A stretch of DNA of 64,000 nt. It comes from Sindora glabra. Lineage: Eukaryota > Streptophyta > Magnoliopsida > Fabales > Fabaceae. Below, piece by piece: positions 13,345 to 24,400 of this stretch. Below the pieces are notes generated by a model that did no database searches, was not told the DNA's origin, and saw only the letters and a program-made list of their open reading frames with translations. Within the stretch, counting starts at the first letter, position 1. Every line of letters starts with the position of its first letter. The DNA lies in NCBI GenBank assembly GCA_020226215.1, contig CM035234.1, forward strand, positions 49,913,275 to 49,977,274, in the 5' to 3' direction. The translations under genes were made by a program, and so were the position numbers.

Positions 13345-16300
13345 TCATACAATTTGAGCAACCTGAAAAATTCCATCGTCCCGGGATCTATCCTCTATCA
13401 TTAGTTCTGTCAAATGCTTCAGTGACCTACAAATTTCATTTGAACAGGGATGTGATGTGTCACCGGCAACAAATGAACTAGTATTTTGCCCCACAACAAT
13501 CCAGCTACATCCAGGCATCTTTTGGACTTCTCTATCTATCATTGTTCTCCTAAGAGATCTAGCGTCATCCCAATTCCCTGATGCAGCATATATGTTCGAA
13601 AGTAGTACATATGGGGAAGAATTTTGGGGTTCTAACTTTATAAGGTTCTCTGCTGCCCGTTGCCCCCTTTTATCATCTCCATGTATTCTGCAAGAACCCA
13701 ATAGTGAGGCCCAAATCATAGCATTGGGTTCAACATCCATTTTGTCAATAAATTCTTCTGCTTCTTTAAGAAAACCCCATCGACCAAGAAGATCAACCAT
13801 ACAGGCATAATGATCTATTCTGGGCTGAATGCCATAATTGTTCACCATGATATCAAAAATTTGACGACCCTCAGATACCCACCCTGAATGACTACAAGCA
13901 GTAAGCACTCCAAGGAATGTGACATCATCTGGTGTAACACATGATTCATTCATCTCATCAAAAATTTTTAGAGCACTTGCTGCATACCCATTTTTGGCAA
14001 GTCCAACAATCATTGAATTCCAAGAAATAACATTCCTTTTATTGCTCATTTCTCTAAAAACTTGCATTGAATTTTTTACATCCCCACATTTAGCATACAT
14101 GTCTACAAGAGAACTATTGGTTAACTCATCTGAGTCAAAACCAGTATGAAAAATGAGTGAATGTATCTCTTTACCATCTTGTAATGAGGATAAGAGAGCA
14201 CATGCTCGAAGAACACTAACAAATGTGGCTTGATCAGGTAAGACATTGTGGTGACGCATTGATCGATACAAGTTCAAAGCCTCATCACTGCAATCATTTT
14301 GAGTATGCCCTGAAATCAAAGCAGTCCACAATATTGGGCTGTTAAGGTTAGAAAACTCCCAAAAGAGAATGTTTGCATCCGAGACCCTTTGTGCGTCCAT
14401 ATACATTCCCAACAAAGAAACAGATAAGAATTCACTACCACACAAAAGCCCCCTCTTGAATGCAGCAGAATGGATCTGCATTCCTAAATTTACTTTAAGA
14501 GGCCCCTTACTAGTATCTATGAGGCTTGCAAATGTAATATTAGATGGCTTGAATCCCAAGACCAGCATCTCATGAAGGATACTAACTGCTTCTTCTGTAT
14601 TTTGTTGAGCATATCCTGCAATAAGAGCATTCATGGATACCACACTCCATTCAGGCATACAAGAAAAGACTTTGCGTGCATCTTCATTTGCTCCACACTT
14701 AGAATACATGTCAATAAGAGAACTGCCAGCACAAAGGCTTGTTTCTAAACCCAACTTAACTGAGAGACAATGGACTTGCAGGCCTGCTTCCAGGGCCTTA
14801 ATATTTCCACAAGAATTAACTATACTGGCCAAAGAAACCTCATCAGGAATGATACCGTTTAATAGCATTCTCTGAAACATGTTGAAAGCCTCGGCCTCAT
14901 GTTCTTCTTGCACGTATCCAACAATAATTGCATTCCAGGAGATATTATCATGATTGCTCATAAGCTCAAATTGTTTCCTAGCTTCCTTTAAAGCCCCAGC
15001 TTTAGCATACATATCTATTAATGCATTTCTCACAAATAGATTATAAGTGAATCTTTTCTTGACAATGGTTGCATGCAACTGACAACCCATTTTAAGGTAT
15101 TCCAAGCAAGCGCATGAACTTAAAATGCTAGTATAGGTAAATTCATCAGGGACAACACCACATCTTGTCATATTGCAGAACAACTCCATGACCTTTCTAA
15201 CATGACCATTCTGTGAATAAGTTCCAAGCATGGCATTCCACATTACGATATTTTTTTCATCTATAGTATCAAATACTTGCTTTGCAGCATCCACCATTTC
15301 ACATTTGCCATACATATTGATCAAAGAACTCCCTACATATATATTAGAATCCAAACCTTGCTTGATTGCTTCTGCATGAACTAGCAATCCATAGTCCAAC
15401 GCTGCTAAGCTGGAAATAGCGCTTAAAACACTTCCTATAGTGGATCTTGAAGATTTCACACCACCCTTCCTCATTTCAAGGAAATATGCAATAGCTTTCT
15501 CTTGATGGCCTTTCTTGGCATGACCTGAAATCATTACATTCCAAGCCACAACATTGCGATTGGGCATCTGTTCAAACAATTTACATGCATCATCCAGCCT
15601 TCCTAAAACCATGCATGCATTCATGACAGTTATATGCACAACTTGGTCTGGAAAACAACAGGCTTTCTGCATCTTCTCAAATATATTGATTGCCTCCTCT
15701 GGCAGACCAACTTGAACATAACCAGATATTATAGCAGTCCAAGAAACAACGTCCAAGTGGACAGTCGTATCAAATATCTGCCGAGCATCACTCAGATAGT
15801 TGCATTTGGCATACAAGTTAATAAGAGCACCCTGACAGAACGAATTTGAATCCAAACCTGTCTTAGTTATGCAACAATGTACCAACCTGCCATAGTCAAT
15901 ATTCTTCAGTTTTGCGCAAACAGATAAAGTAGTAGCACAAGTAAACTCACTGAGCAACAGACCGGAATTTCTTAAGGAACCAAAACACTTGAGAACCCTA
16001 TCAAGTAAACCATGTCTTGAGTACATAGAAAGTAACGAATTCCAAGCCAAGACATCCCTGTCATCCAGCTGATTAAACACCTTCTCAGCCAAATCCATAT
16101 TCCCACATTTAGCATAGAGATCAACAATGGCATTTCCAAGCAAACCCAATGACCCGATTCCACTTTTTAAACTGTGGACATGAATAACTTTGCAGATTTT
16201 TGAGGCCTGAGCTAGTCTCTGAGGAGTTTCATCAAACAGATGGTGGCTCTTAAATTGCCCGCACTGCTGTAAGCAACACTGAAGAAGATAACTATTTAAG

Positions 16301-16440
16301 TTATGCTGTTGGAACTCGGAGTTTCGGTTATTCTGAACAGTTGAAAATCTAAGAGAAGCTGGTGCAACACGGAAGTGATGGAATGTCTGAGAGCATGAGA
16401 AAGTAAAAGGGCTGAAGGAACATTTGAATACAAGGCGCAT
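13345..16440 (-). CDS. PLS-class PPR protein with E/E+ domain, probably mitochondrial RNA-editing factor
   Basis: Intact intronless gene of 1031 codons. Residues 1 to about 40 are rich in Arg, Ser and Phe with few acidic residues, as expected of a mitochondrial presequence. The body is a long series of PPR motifs of alternating P, L and S types, with hallmark phrases such as GNAIVDLYAKCGNMDLAEKV, DVVSWTAIISGYVQ and NVISWNSMIVGLAKNGY. Each motif reads one RNA base through residues at its ends. The C-terminus carries an E motif (about 908-981, starting MIWASLLGSCRIHGD) and an E+ motif (about 982-1015). It ends without a DYW deaminase domain, so if it edits RNA it must recruit a deaminase in trans. 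Length and architecture resemble Arabidopsis At3g09040, which I recall as editing factor MEF12; that orthology is inferred, not tested. The start was chosen because it is the first ATG giving the presequence. The upstream region runs into the GGCGCC repeats. Confidence 0.92.
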   Translation of the reverse strand: MRLVFKCSFSPFTFSCSQTFHHFRVAPASLRFSTVQNNRNSEFQQHNLNSYLLQCCLQQCGQFKSHHLFDETPQRLAQASKICKVIHVHSLKSGIGSLGLLGNAIVDLYAKCGNMDLAEKVFNQLDDRDVLAWNSLLSMYSRHGLLDRVLKCFGSLRNSGLLLSEFTCATTLSVCAKLKNIDYGRLVHCCITKTGLDSNSFCQGALINLYAKCNYLSDARQIFDTTVHLDVVSWTAIISGYVQVGLPEEAINIFEKMQKACCFPDQVVHITVMNACMVLGRLDDACKLFEQMPNRNVVAWNVMISGHAKKGHQEKAIAYFLEMRKGGVKSSRSTIGSVLSAISSLAALDYGLLVHAEAIKQGLDSNIYVGSSLINMYGKCEMVDAAKQVFDTIDEKNIVMWNAMLGTYSQNGHVRKVMELFCNMTRCGVVPDEFTYTSILSSCACLEYLKMGCQLHATIVKKRFTYNLFVRNALIDMYAKAGALKEARKQFELMSNHDNISWNAIIVGYVQEEHEAEAFNMFQRMLLNGIIPDEVSLASIVNSCGNIKALEAGLQVHCLSVKLGLETSLCAGSSLIDMYSKCGANEDARKVFSCMPEWSVVSMNALIAGYAQQNTEEAVSILHEMLVLGFKPSNITFASLIDTSKGPLKVNLGMQIHSAAFKRGLLCGSEFLSVSLLGMYMDAQRVSDANILFWEFSNLNSPILWTALISGHTQNDCSDEALNLYRSMRHHNVLPDQATFVSVLRACALLSSLQDGKEIHSLIFHTGFDSDELTNSSLVDMYAKCGDVKNSMQVFREMSNKRNVISWNSMIVGLAKNGYAASALKIFDEMNESCVTPDDVTFLGVLTACSHSGWVSEGRQIFDIMVNNYGIQPRIDHYACMVDLLGRWGFLKEAEEFIDKMDVEPNAMIWASLLGSCRIHGDDKRGQRAAENLIKLEPQNSSPYVLLSNIYAASGNWDDARSLRRTMIDREVQKMPGCSWIVVGQNTSSFVAGDTSHPCSNEICRSLKHLTELMIEDRSRDDGIFQVAQIV

Positions 16441-16775
16441 GGACTAGGAGATGAGCTGAATTTGGCTTCAAAAGCCTAACTTCAGCGCGTTCGAAATAAT
16501 AAACAACTTTATCAAAACATAGTTGAAAGCAATGAAGCACAGATTCCGAAAATTGGGTATCCACCTTTGAACCGGCTTTGCTTAGGCGGGATGTACTAAG
16601 CCAACACGCCTAACTGAGATTGAAACACAACTTATCCATGGGCTAGACAGAACTCAAGAAAGAATGGTAGGAATTCAGTCCAAGGACGTTGGAACTGTGA
16701 AAATAAAAATAAGTTGGAAAGATGGGAAATCATGGCAGGAGCCAACCACCAAGAGTAAAATTAGAGGCATCCGTA

Positions 16776-16975
16776 GGCAAAAGTATCATATTACTGTATT
16801 TTCGAAAACTTATTTTCGTTTTACCGTTGTTTGAAAATATATTATCAAAATGCGCGTGAGGGGTGGAGGCGCCAGGCCGGAAGGCGTCCTCAGGAAGGAG
16901 GCGCCAGTCTGGATGGCACCTCCGGTAGGCCTTGAGGGCGCCATTCAAAATGGCGCCCTTACTCTGCGATTTTTT
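16776..16975 (+). repeat. GGCGCC-module island 1 with conserved AT-rich leader
   Basis: A leader of about 80 bp (16776-16858, containing TTTCGTTTTACCG) precedes a GC-rich block. GGCGCC occurs at 16868, 16900, 16937 and 16952. Each of the first three is followed exactly 15 bp later by another GGCGCC or a one-base variant (GGCGTC 16883, GGCACC 16915, GGCGCC 16952). The last pair has perfect 9-bp inverted arms around a 3-base centre (16937-16957). It lies about 340 bp upstream of the PPR start codon. The 89-codon minus-strand frame across it is probably incidental. Confidence 0.75.
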
Positions 16976-16979
16976 GAAA

Positions 16980-17740
16980 ATAAATAATTTTGATGCCATT
17001 TCAAAATAAAAATTTTAAAAATAAATAATATGTGATTGTGATTCAAAATAAATTTTTAAAAATAAATTATTCATTTCATAATTATATTTGATATCATAAA
17101 AAAATATTTTATTCTACTTTGATATTTAATATATAAATTTATTATAGGAATTAAATAAGAAAGTAGTTAATGATAATAATATATTTAATAAAAATAATAA
17201 ATATTTAATAAATAATTGAATATTTAGTAAATAATTGAATATTATTAAAATAAAATATAGGATCAATAAAGAATAATTACGTAATTTATATTAATGTCTC
17301 TCAAAATTTGATCCAATGATACTTAATATTTATTATTTTTTGAAATTATATACTTCCACCGTTCGGAATTATATTATTACAAGTAATTATTTAATACGTT
17401 ATTACACATAAGCAAATTTATTGAATTATTCAATAATATTCTTTATATACGAAGTTGAAGATTGTTAAAAATGAAAAGAAATATAACAAAATAAATATGT
17501 TTCTTTTTATTTTGTATTTATTCCAATAATACTCTTGCTACTTTGTATTTATTTTAATAAAATTATTTTTATTTTGTAACAAAATAAATACGAAATGACG
17601 AAGTTGAAGATAGTTGAAAATTAAAGAAAATGTGATTATTTCGTTGCAATTATCTTTTTATTTTGTAATGAAATTAAAATTATAACATGAATCAATTTCT
17701 TTTTATTTCGTCACAATAATAAAATATTTTAGCAATGAGA
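16980..17740. other. AT-rich spacer between islands 1 and 2
   Basis: Almost pure A/T sequence with repeated ATTTAATAAATAATTGAATATT-like phrases and no coding signal. The abrupt composition change at both edges marks the GC-rich islands as inserted or separately evolving units. Confidence 0.5.
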
Positions 17741-17945
17741 GGTAAAAGTACCGATTTACTATTTTTTTAGAAACTATTTTTCGTTTTACCATTCCTTCAA
17801 AATATTTTATCAAAATACGCACAGCGGTGAAGAGACATCAAATGGCGTGTCGAGCGACGCTAGACGAAATGGCGCCGTTGGCGCTCGAGGGAAGCGATGC
17901 CAGGCGATATGGTGCCCTTGGCCTACGGCACCCTTGCTCCTCATT
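17741..17945 (+). repeat. GGCGCC-module island 2, diverged copy
   Basis: It has the same leader as island 1 in the same orientation (17741-17820, TTTTTCGTTTTACCATTCC and then ATTTTATCAAAATACGC). GC-rich modules follow with the 15-bp period kept but more base changes: GACGCT at 17856 and GGCGCC at 17871; GATGCC at 17896 and GGTGCC at 17911. Many changes look like C-to-T or G-to-A decay at CpG sites, as expected of an old methylated repeat. Confidence 0.7.
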
Positions 17946-19120
17946 TCTAAGTTAATTAGCTGGTGATCTTGTCTACTGTGGATCCAAAAAACTTAGATTT
18001 TGGTATTGTACATGGCCAACATCCCTATTACATTGATAATTGTGCTACGTGTTTTGACCTCAATATTTGGTGGACTCAACTCATAACGTATTAAATAAAC
18101 ATAGCATTTAATTAATCCTTATCAATTAACGCTTCCTATAACATTAATTTTCTTAAATAAAATATTTGATTATTAAAAATAATTTTATGTCAAAAAAATA
18201 AATTATATTATATTTATATTATTCAATATATTGCATTTGAACTTTTAATAGAATGATTGAAAAAATAAAGAAGAAAAAATTAAACAAAGTAGATGAAATG
18301 AAGAAAAAATAATGTACGAACTGTAAACCTTTGAAGAAGTCTTAATTGATGTATTTTAAATTTAAAACATAATATTTAAAAATTATTATTAACAAAAATT
18401 TGAAAAAATTTATATAAATAAAATTTAATTTAATTACTAAGTATTTTTTTAAAAAATATAATATGAAATTAATTATTTTTATTAATAAAATGTATATTAA
18501 AGCTTTAATTTGCTTAAAATATTATAATAAGCTAAAAAATTATAACTTATTATATTTATGTTAATTAATGATATTGATATTTTAAACCATAAACAGTACG
18601 GGTAGATATAAAAAGATTACAGTAGAGTAAATAGGAAATAAATAATACGTACAGTATAAAGTAATAAAAAATTGATTGTATAATAAATTAATTAATTAAA
18701 TGAATTATATAATTTATATAGAATACATTTATAATCAAAAAATTGATGTATCTTACTGCTAAAAAATATTAGTATATATGATTTAAATACCATGAGTTAA
18801 CAAAAAAGAATAATAAAAATGTACAATAAAAAGGATAAAATAAATAGAAATAATACATAAAATATCAAGTCTTTACAAAATACCCTCAATTGATATTTAC
18901 TTATTTTGACATATATTACTCTAAAATTAACCTAAAAATATTGATCAATAGGATAATATATTCTCGTAATAATCAACATATAATAAAAATAATTTTATTT
19001 TTATCATATCCTATATCTTAAAAAATTTTATATTTTAAAAATATCTAAACATAATTTTTACCTAAATCATAAATTTTATTTTAAGACATTTTTCTTTAAC
19101 CCCTTTGTTCTTCTTTTAAA
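17946..19120. other. AT-rich intergenic DNA, no gene
   Basis: Long A/T runs with stops in all frames. No domain or clear repeat boundary is visible. Confidence 0.5.
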
Positions 19121-19684
19121 ATCACAAACTATCACATATCATATAAATTTGTACAAATTTTTCCTAAATCCTATATCATAATTTCACATTATAAATCATA
19201 ATAATCAACATAAAATAAAAATTCTTCTCCGAATGTAAAATATATTCTTATAATAACTAATAAAAATTATAATATAAATACAGAAATTATAAAAATACTA
19301 ACCAGTAAAAATCACAAACTATCACAGATCATATAAATTTGTATAAATTTTTTCTAAATCCTAGATCATAATTTCACATCATAAATCATAATAATCAATA
19401 TAAAATAAAAATTCTTCTCCCACTGTAAAATATATTCTTATAATAACTAATAAAAATTATAATATAAATACAAAAATTATAAAAAAACTAATCAGTAAAA
19501 ATCACAAACTATCACAGATCGTATAAATTTTTACAAACTTTTCCTAAATCTTATATCATAATTTCATATCATAAATCATAATAATCAACATAGAATAAAA
19601 ATTTTTCTACCACTATAAAATATATTCTCATAATAACTAATAAAAATTATAATATAAATACAGAAATTATAAAAATACTAACTA
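19121..19684 (+). repeat. Three tandem copies of a 190-bp unit
   Basis: The phrase ATCACAAACTATCACA starts at 19121, 19311 and 19501, exactly 190 bp apart, and the following sequence is nearly the same in each copy (TTCTTCTCC or TTTTTCTACC, then ATATTCTTATAATAACTAA). The third copy ends at about 19684, right where the upstream flank of island 3 begins. Confidence 0.9.
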
Positions 19685-19899
19685 AGGAAGAGCTGAAAGA
19701 AGATCAGATTTGCTCTAAAAAAGAAAATGTTGCCGGATGAAATACACAGAAGTAAGAAAGGATAAAGATTTGTGAATGAAAAAATGAACGGCTTCGAAGA
19801 GAGAAAGGAAGAGGCGTTGCGAAGAGAAGGGAAGAGGTGCTGCGAAGAGTGGCTGTGAGGTAAGGTTTGTGTTGTGGCTGCGAAAAGGAAGGGAGCGGG

Positions 19900-19907
19900 T
19901 ATATATA
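19900..19907 (+). promoter_or_regulatory. Candidate TATA box before island 3
   Basis: TATATATA sits in a locally GC-rich context, 16 bp before the first GGCGCC of island 3. Transcription from it would start within the modules and run out through the leader. No transcript evidence is available. Confidence 0.35.
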
Positions 19908-19913
19908 GGCCAG

Positions 19914-20255
19914 GAGGCGCCATTTCATTTGGCGCCTCCCAGGAATTTGAATGCACTATGGCGCCAATTGAAATGGCACCTCCAGCAATTACAAAATTCA
20001 AACCACAATGGGGCACCACCTTGAATGGCGCCTCCAAGATCAATGGCGCCAAGTGGGATGGCGCCTTCACCTTGGAACGCCATTCAAACTGGCGCTCCCC
20101 AAGTTTTTCCTGGTACAAAGGCGCCAAACAGTGTGGCGCCTTTGTGTTCTGCGTACGCCATTCAAAATGGCGCTCTGTGTACTTTGGTAATTTATTTCAA
20201 AATCACGGTAAAACAAAAAAAAATTATAAAATAATCGTATATCGATATTTTTGCC
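19914..20255 (-). repeat. GGCGCC-module island 3, inverted relative to islands 1 and 2
   Basis: The richest island. Exact 15-bp pairs start at 19916/19931, 20045/20060 and 20120/20135, with a one-base variant pair at 19960/19975 (GGCACC) and a single copy at 20027. The 20116-20144 segment forms an inverted repeat with 11-bp arms and a 7-base loop. The leader is present in reverse complement at 20174-20255 (CGGTAAAAC on the plus strand), so the whole unit is inverted. Open frames on both strands read as runs of G-A and M-A-P because the period is a multiple of three; I do not regard them as genes. Confidence 0.8.
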
Positions 20256-20777
20256 GCATCTGCAAGCAGCCAAAAACTAGTAAAATTAGTGGTCAAGTTA
20301 ATTGGAAAATGTAAAATGCTGTAAAATTATATATTAATATTAATATAATGAAATATATGAATGAAATTAATTTATATTTATTTTGAAATTAAACATTATA
20401 TTAATATAATTAATATATTTAATATAAAACATAATTATTTAAAATTTCATTAATTGTAGTTTATGGCATTAATTTTTTTGTTCGGGCATTGCACAACTTT
20501 ATGTTATTTTTTATTTTTTTTATAAATATTATTTTATGAGATATATTATTATTAATCATACAACATAATTTTTAGTTACTCTAAAGCATAAACAATAAGT
20601 AGGTTACTATTAAAAATTACAGCAAATATGAAAATAAGAAATAAACATGTATTGTCTGAAATCACGTTACAATTAAGTAAGATAATTAATAATGAATTTC
20701 AGATATAAGTAATTTCTCAATTCTATTAAATTATTAAATACATGAAAATTAAAAAAAATACAAAACTTCTTACAACT
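20256..20777. other. AT-rich spacer
   Basis: No coding similarity. A/T-rich sequence lies between island 3 and the MITE. Confidence 0.45.
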
Positions 20778-21223
20778 AGGGGTGAAATACGGTAATTTGA
20801 ATTAAATTTTATTTTAAATAGATAAGGTTTACTTTATAAATTATTAGTATAAGCTTAAACTATTAGTTTATATAAGGTTAAAATTTAAACTTTACCTAAC
20901 CTATTTAAAAAGTTTGGTCTAATCTATTAACTTTTTTAAAAATTTACTTATATAAATAGATTTTCAAATAAACTAATAAGCATAAGCTTTTGAGACCAAA
21001 AATAAATCAATAATTAAATTAAGTTTATATCATAATTGTATGTATTATAATTTAATTAATATTATATATATTTTATAAAAATATATATTAGATGTGATAT
21101 TATATTATGTTATATCATAGGCTTATTTAGTAGTCTTGTGTTTAAATAAAAAAGTTAGATTAGGCTAAAAGTAGGTCAAGTTGCAAACTCTTAACAGGTG
21201 GCCTATCATATTTTCACTCCTAT
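20778..21223. mobile_element. Candidate hAT-type MITE
   Basis: A 446-bp AT-rich block with imperfect terminal inverted repeats: AGGGGTGAAAT at the left, and the reverse complement of the right end gives AGGAGTGAAAAT. It is flanked by a similar 8-bp sequence on each side (TTACAACT at 20770 and TTACAATA at 21224), the duplication length typical of hAT transposons. There is no transposase, so it would be non-autonomous. Confidence 0.5.
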
Positions 21224-21289
21224 TTACAATATACTAATTATTCTAATCAGCATTTAAATAGATAAGAAATTGAGAAATAATAATAGCAA

Positions 21290-21480
21290 AAGTAATTATA
21301 ATTATGAAATCAATTACTAGCAATAATTATATTAATGGTCAACATTAATATGAATAAATATATATATAAAATTAATGGCAAACAATAATTATAATTGAAA
21401 TATAAGAATATATATGAAATTGAAGAATATTTAATGTAATTTGCTAGTTAATAATCATTGTTAAAAGATATTTAAATAAA
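21290..21480 (+). repeat. Dispersed repeat, copy 1
   Basis: Shares ATTATATTAATGGTCA, then CATTAA, and a following GAAATTGAAGAATATTTAAT stretch with 28970-29150 in the same orientation. The origin is unknown; it is probably old retrotransposon sequence. Confidence 0.45.
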
Positions 21481-24400
21481 AAGAATAATATTAACCATTG
21501 CCTTCGAAGGTAACAATTGGTTAAGGTGTAATTACTAACCTTTAATTAATTATAATACAATTAATATTAAAATTATATTTAATTCTTTATTTTAAATTTT
21601 AATAATAATATCAATGAAAGACATTAATTTTAACAATAATATATTATTAAAATAAAAATAAAACATTAAATGTGATTCTAATATTAAATGTTATTATTAA
21701 TTAGGAGTCAGTAATTATATTATAACCATTGCCCATAAAAATTACTAAAAGTTAGTTTTAAACATTTATGATATTTAATTATTCTTTATCATGTCCAATT
21801 ATTAAATTTATAATAATCTCTTACTAAAAGAGACCATTGTCAACTTTGTTAAATTATTAAATATTAAAAATGAAAGTTAAAAAATATAAAATATTAAAAA
21901 ATACTAAGTATACTAATCCCTATTTAAATAAATAATAAATTATCACGATCCAACCTTATTCATAATTGAAATGGAACCATTTATCTAGTTTCCATTAGGC
22001 TAACTTATGTTATCTCTCCAATGTAACAAACACATATGTGAATTTGGAAAATCTTTATATTTTAATAAGACAAGATGAAACTATCATCTAGCAAATTAAA
22101 ACTTTAAATCCATAAAGAGTTAAATATAATTGTAACCACTAAATCTAAGACAAGGCAATCCAACTAGCCTTATAAAATACAAGCTACTATTCCATTATCT
22201 TTTTTTACCTTATTTTAATGAAAGCCTAAATACATTTACAATGAGACATCGAATGCCACCCAAAGCCATAGCAAATGAACTCCTAAAAGCTCATTTTGAG
22301 GCAATAGTGAAGTGTCAACTTAAGCATATATAAAGATAGAATGCATAGAAAGCAAGTTCAGGATTTACTAAATATACATTTTAAAATAATTAATCATAAA
22401 TAATCAATAAATAACTTACCAATTAGATTTACCTTTGCAACTTAAACACTTAACAACCCTTATCATAATAGCACTTTCATTAGTATGATCACAATCAAAT
22501 ATAACCATGGGTACTTTATAATGTGATCACACATTATGGATTATCATTCATGCCATAATTCCAACATACATAATCAAGTATACTCATTTATGGCAACAAC
22601 CAATTTAGATATTTATTCAAGCTACAATATTATTAAATAACACATAATTAATAAAAACAAAGAAAAAATTTAGACTTCTTTGTGACTCCTGATTAGCCTA
22701 TACCTTTCATAAAACTTTCTTTATCCCTTTAAATTCAACCTCATCCCTTCACAAATTATAATCAAATTCAGTGTTCATATATCACATCACCCTCATCACA
22801 TTTCTTATGATTATAACATATTCATTCTTATTAAGCACACATAATTCACAATCATTCCATACCTTTCTTGCTGGCTACATATTTCATATTTCATAATCTT
22901 TTATTCTAATTAACTCAAGTAACATAGACAATATAAATATAAAGCAAAATTTGCATCGATCAACAATACCATGCCCTCGAGCAATTTGGCACTTTATATT
23001 ATAATATACCCTTATTTAACATAACTAACGAACATAATGTTCAAATCAATTCAAGTTTATAGCAACACAGTCTTAATTAAACCATGCTTATGTGCACTTA
23101 TGAGTTTTACTCCAACCTCACATAGCTTACCCATCTTACTTTATATCATTAGTTTTAATTTTAGTCATCCTTTACTAAGTTTTATATATATCTCAATCAT
23201 TCTTATATAAATATGGAGTTATGATCACGATTTTAAGCTTCTTATTTATTTTATAGATGAATACCTTTTACTAAAGATGGTTGCATTTGATTTAGAATAG
23301 ATAAGACATTATTTCAAGTTATTATGTTTAAGCATTTAAGGAGTAACAGTTGACCATTAGGGTTCCATCAATCAACTATAGGCTTTTGGAAGGGTACTCT
23401 AGCAAATTCCCATGTCAATGATAAATCATTAGACTAGATTTTTGAATATTTTTCCTACACAAAGTTAATGTTCAAAATGTTATAAATACCTTCTTACCTA
23501 TTTATTACTTAACTAGTCATCATTAAACCATAAGTTTATTTCAAAAAAGTCTTATTTAAGTTATTCATAACATTTATATGCCATTTATTTACTACAAAAA
23601 TGCATCACAAAAATCAAAAGTCAAATAATTAAGCAAAACCATTAAGATTTTGAAACTAAGATTAGGATGTTCATTCACATAGTATGAAGGAAGATTTATC
23701 AGGTAGGATCTATTGTTCCTTAACCCGATCATCTAAAATCTTAAAGAGTTCATGTCAAGGTTTAGATTCCTTATTTTAAGCTCAAAGTTTAAGCTTCAAC
23801 AAAAACTAAAGAAAATGAAAGAAAACCTTAAGATCCATGATGGTTTCTTTAACTACATGAAGAACTTTACAAAACTTGCTTACTTTTATCTAAATTAATT
23901 AAAGAAATGGAGAAGAGGAAAAAGATGGATGAGGTAGTAGGAGGAATTAGGGTTATGATAGGAAAAATGAAAGGAATGGGCAAAAGTTAAACTTATAAAA
24001 GGGTAAGGGTATTTTCCATTATTTGCCCACAAATCTCCTCAATGCTCACCTAGTCACTTCTAATTACTTACAAACTTAAATTCTTTTATTCCACACAATA
24101 TTCCTCAAATAATTCCTTTAAATTTATCACTTTGGTCTATTTACCTAATTCAATTCTAATTACTTAAAAATTTTTATTTGAAACTAGATTAATTAATTCA
24201 TTCATTCATTTTCTCACTATTCTATTCTCACCTTTTCTTTTAAAAATAATTCTTAATCTATAAGATTTTCATTCCAAGTTATTATAGCCAAATAATGTAA
24301 TACCATAATAGAAAAAAATTTAAGAAAAAATTTTGGATAGAAATCACCTTAATAGAAATTCGATAATGTAATGAAGTAAAGTTTGGATAAATCATAAAGG

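Noticed and set aside
13457..15849. Several plus-strand open frames of 68-117 codons
   Set aside because: All are antisense shadows of the intact minus-strand PPR gene.
16730..16999. 89-codon minus-strand open frame upstream of the PPR gene
   Set aside because: It overlaps island 1 and its leader, and the same text recurs in the other islands. It is part of the repeat, not a gene.
19678..20314. Open frames of 146-149 codons on both strands across island 3
   Set aside because: The frames exist because the GGCGCC period is a multiple of three and GC-rich DNA has few stops. Both strands are equally open and show only repeated G-A or M-A-P text.
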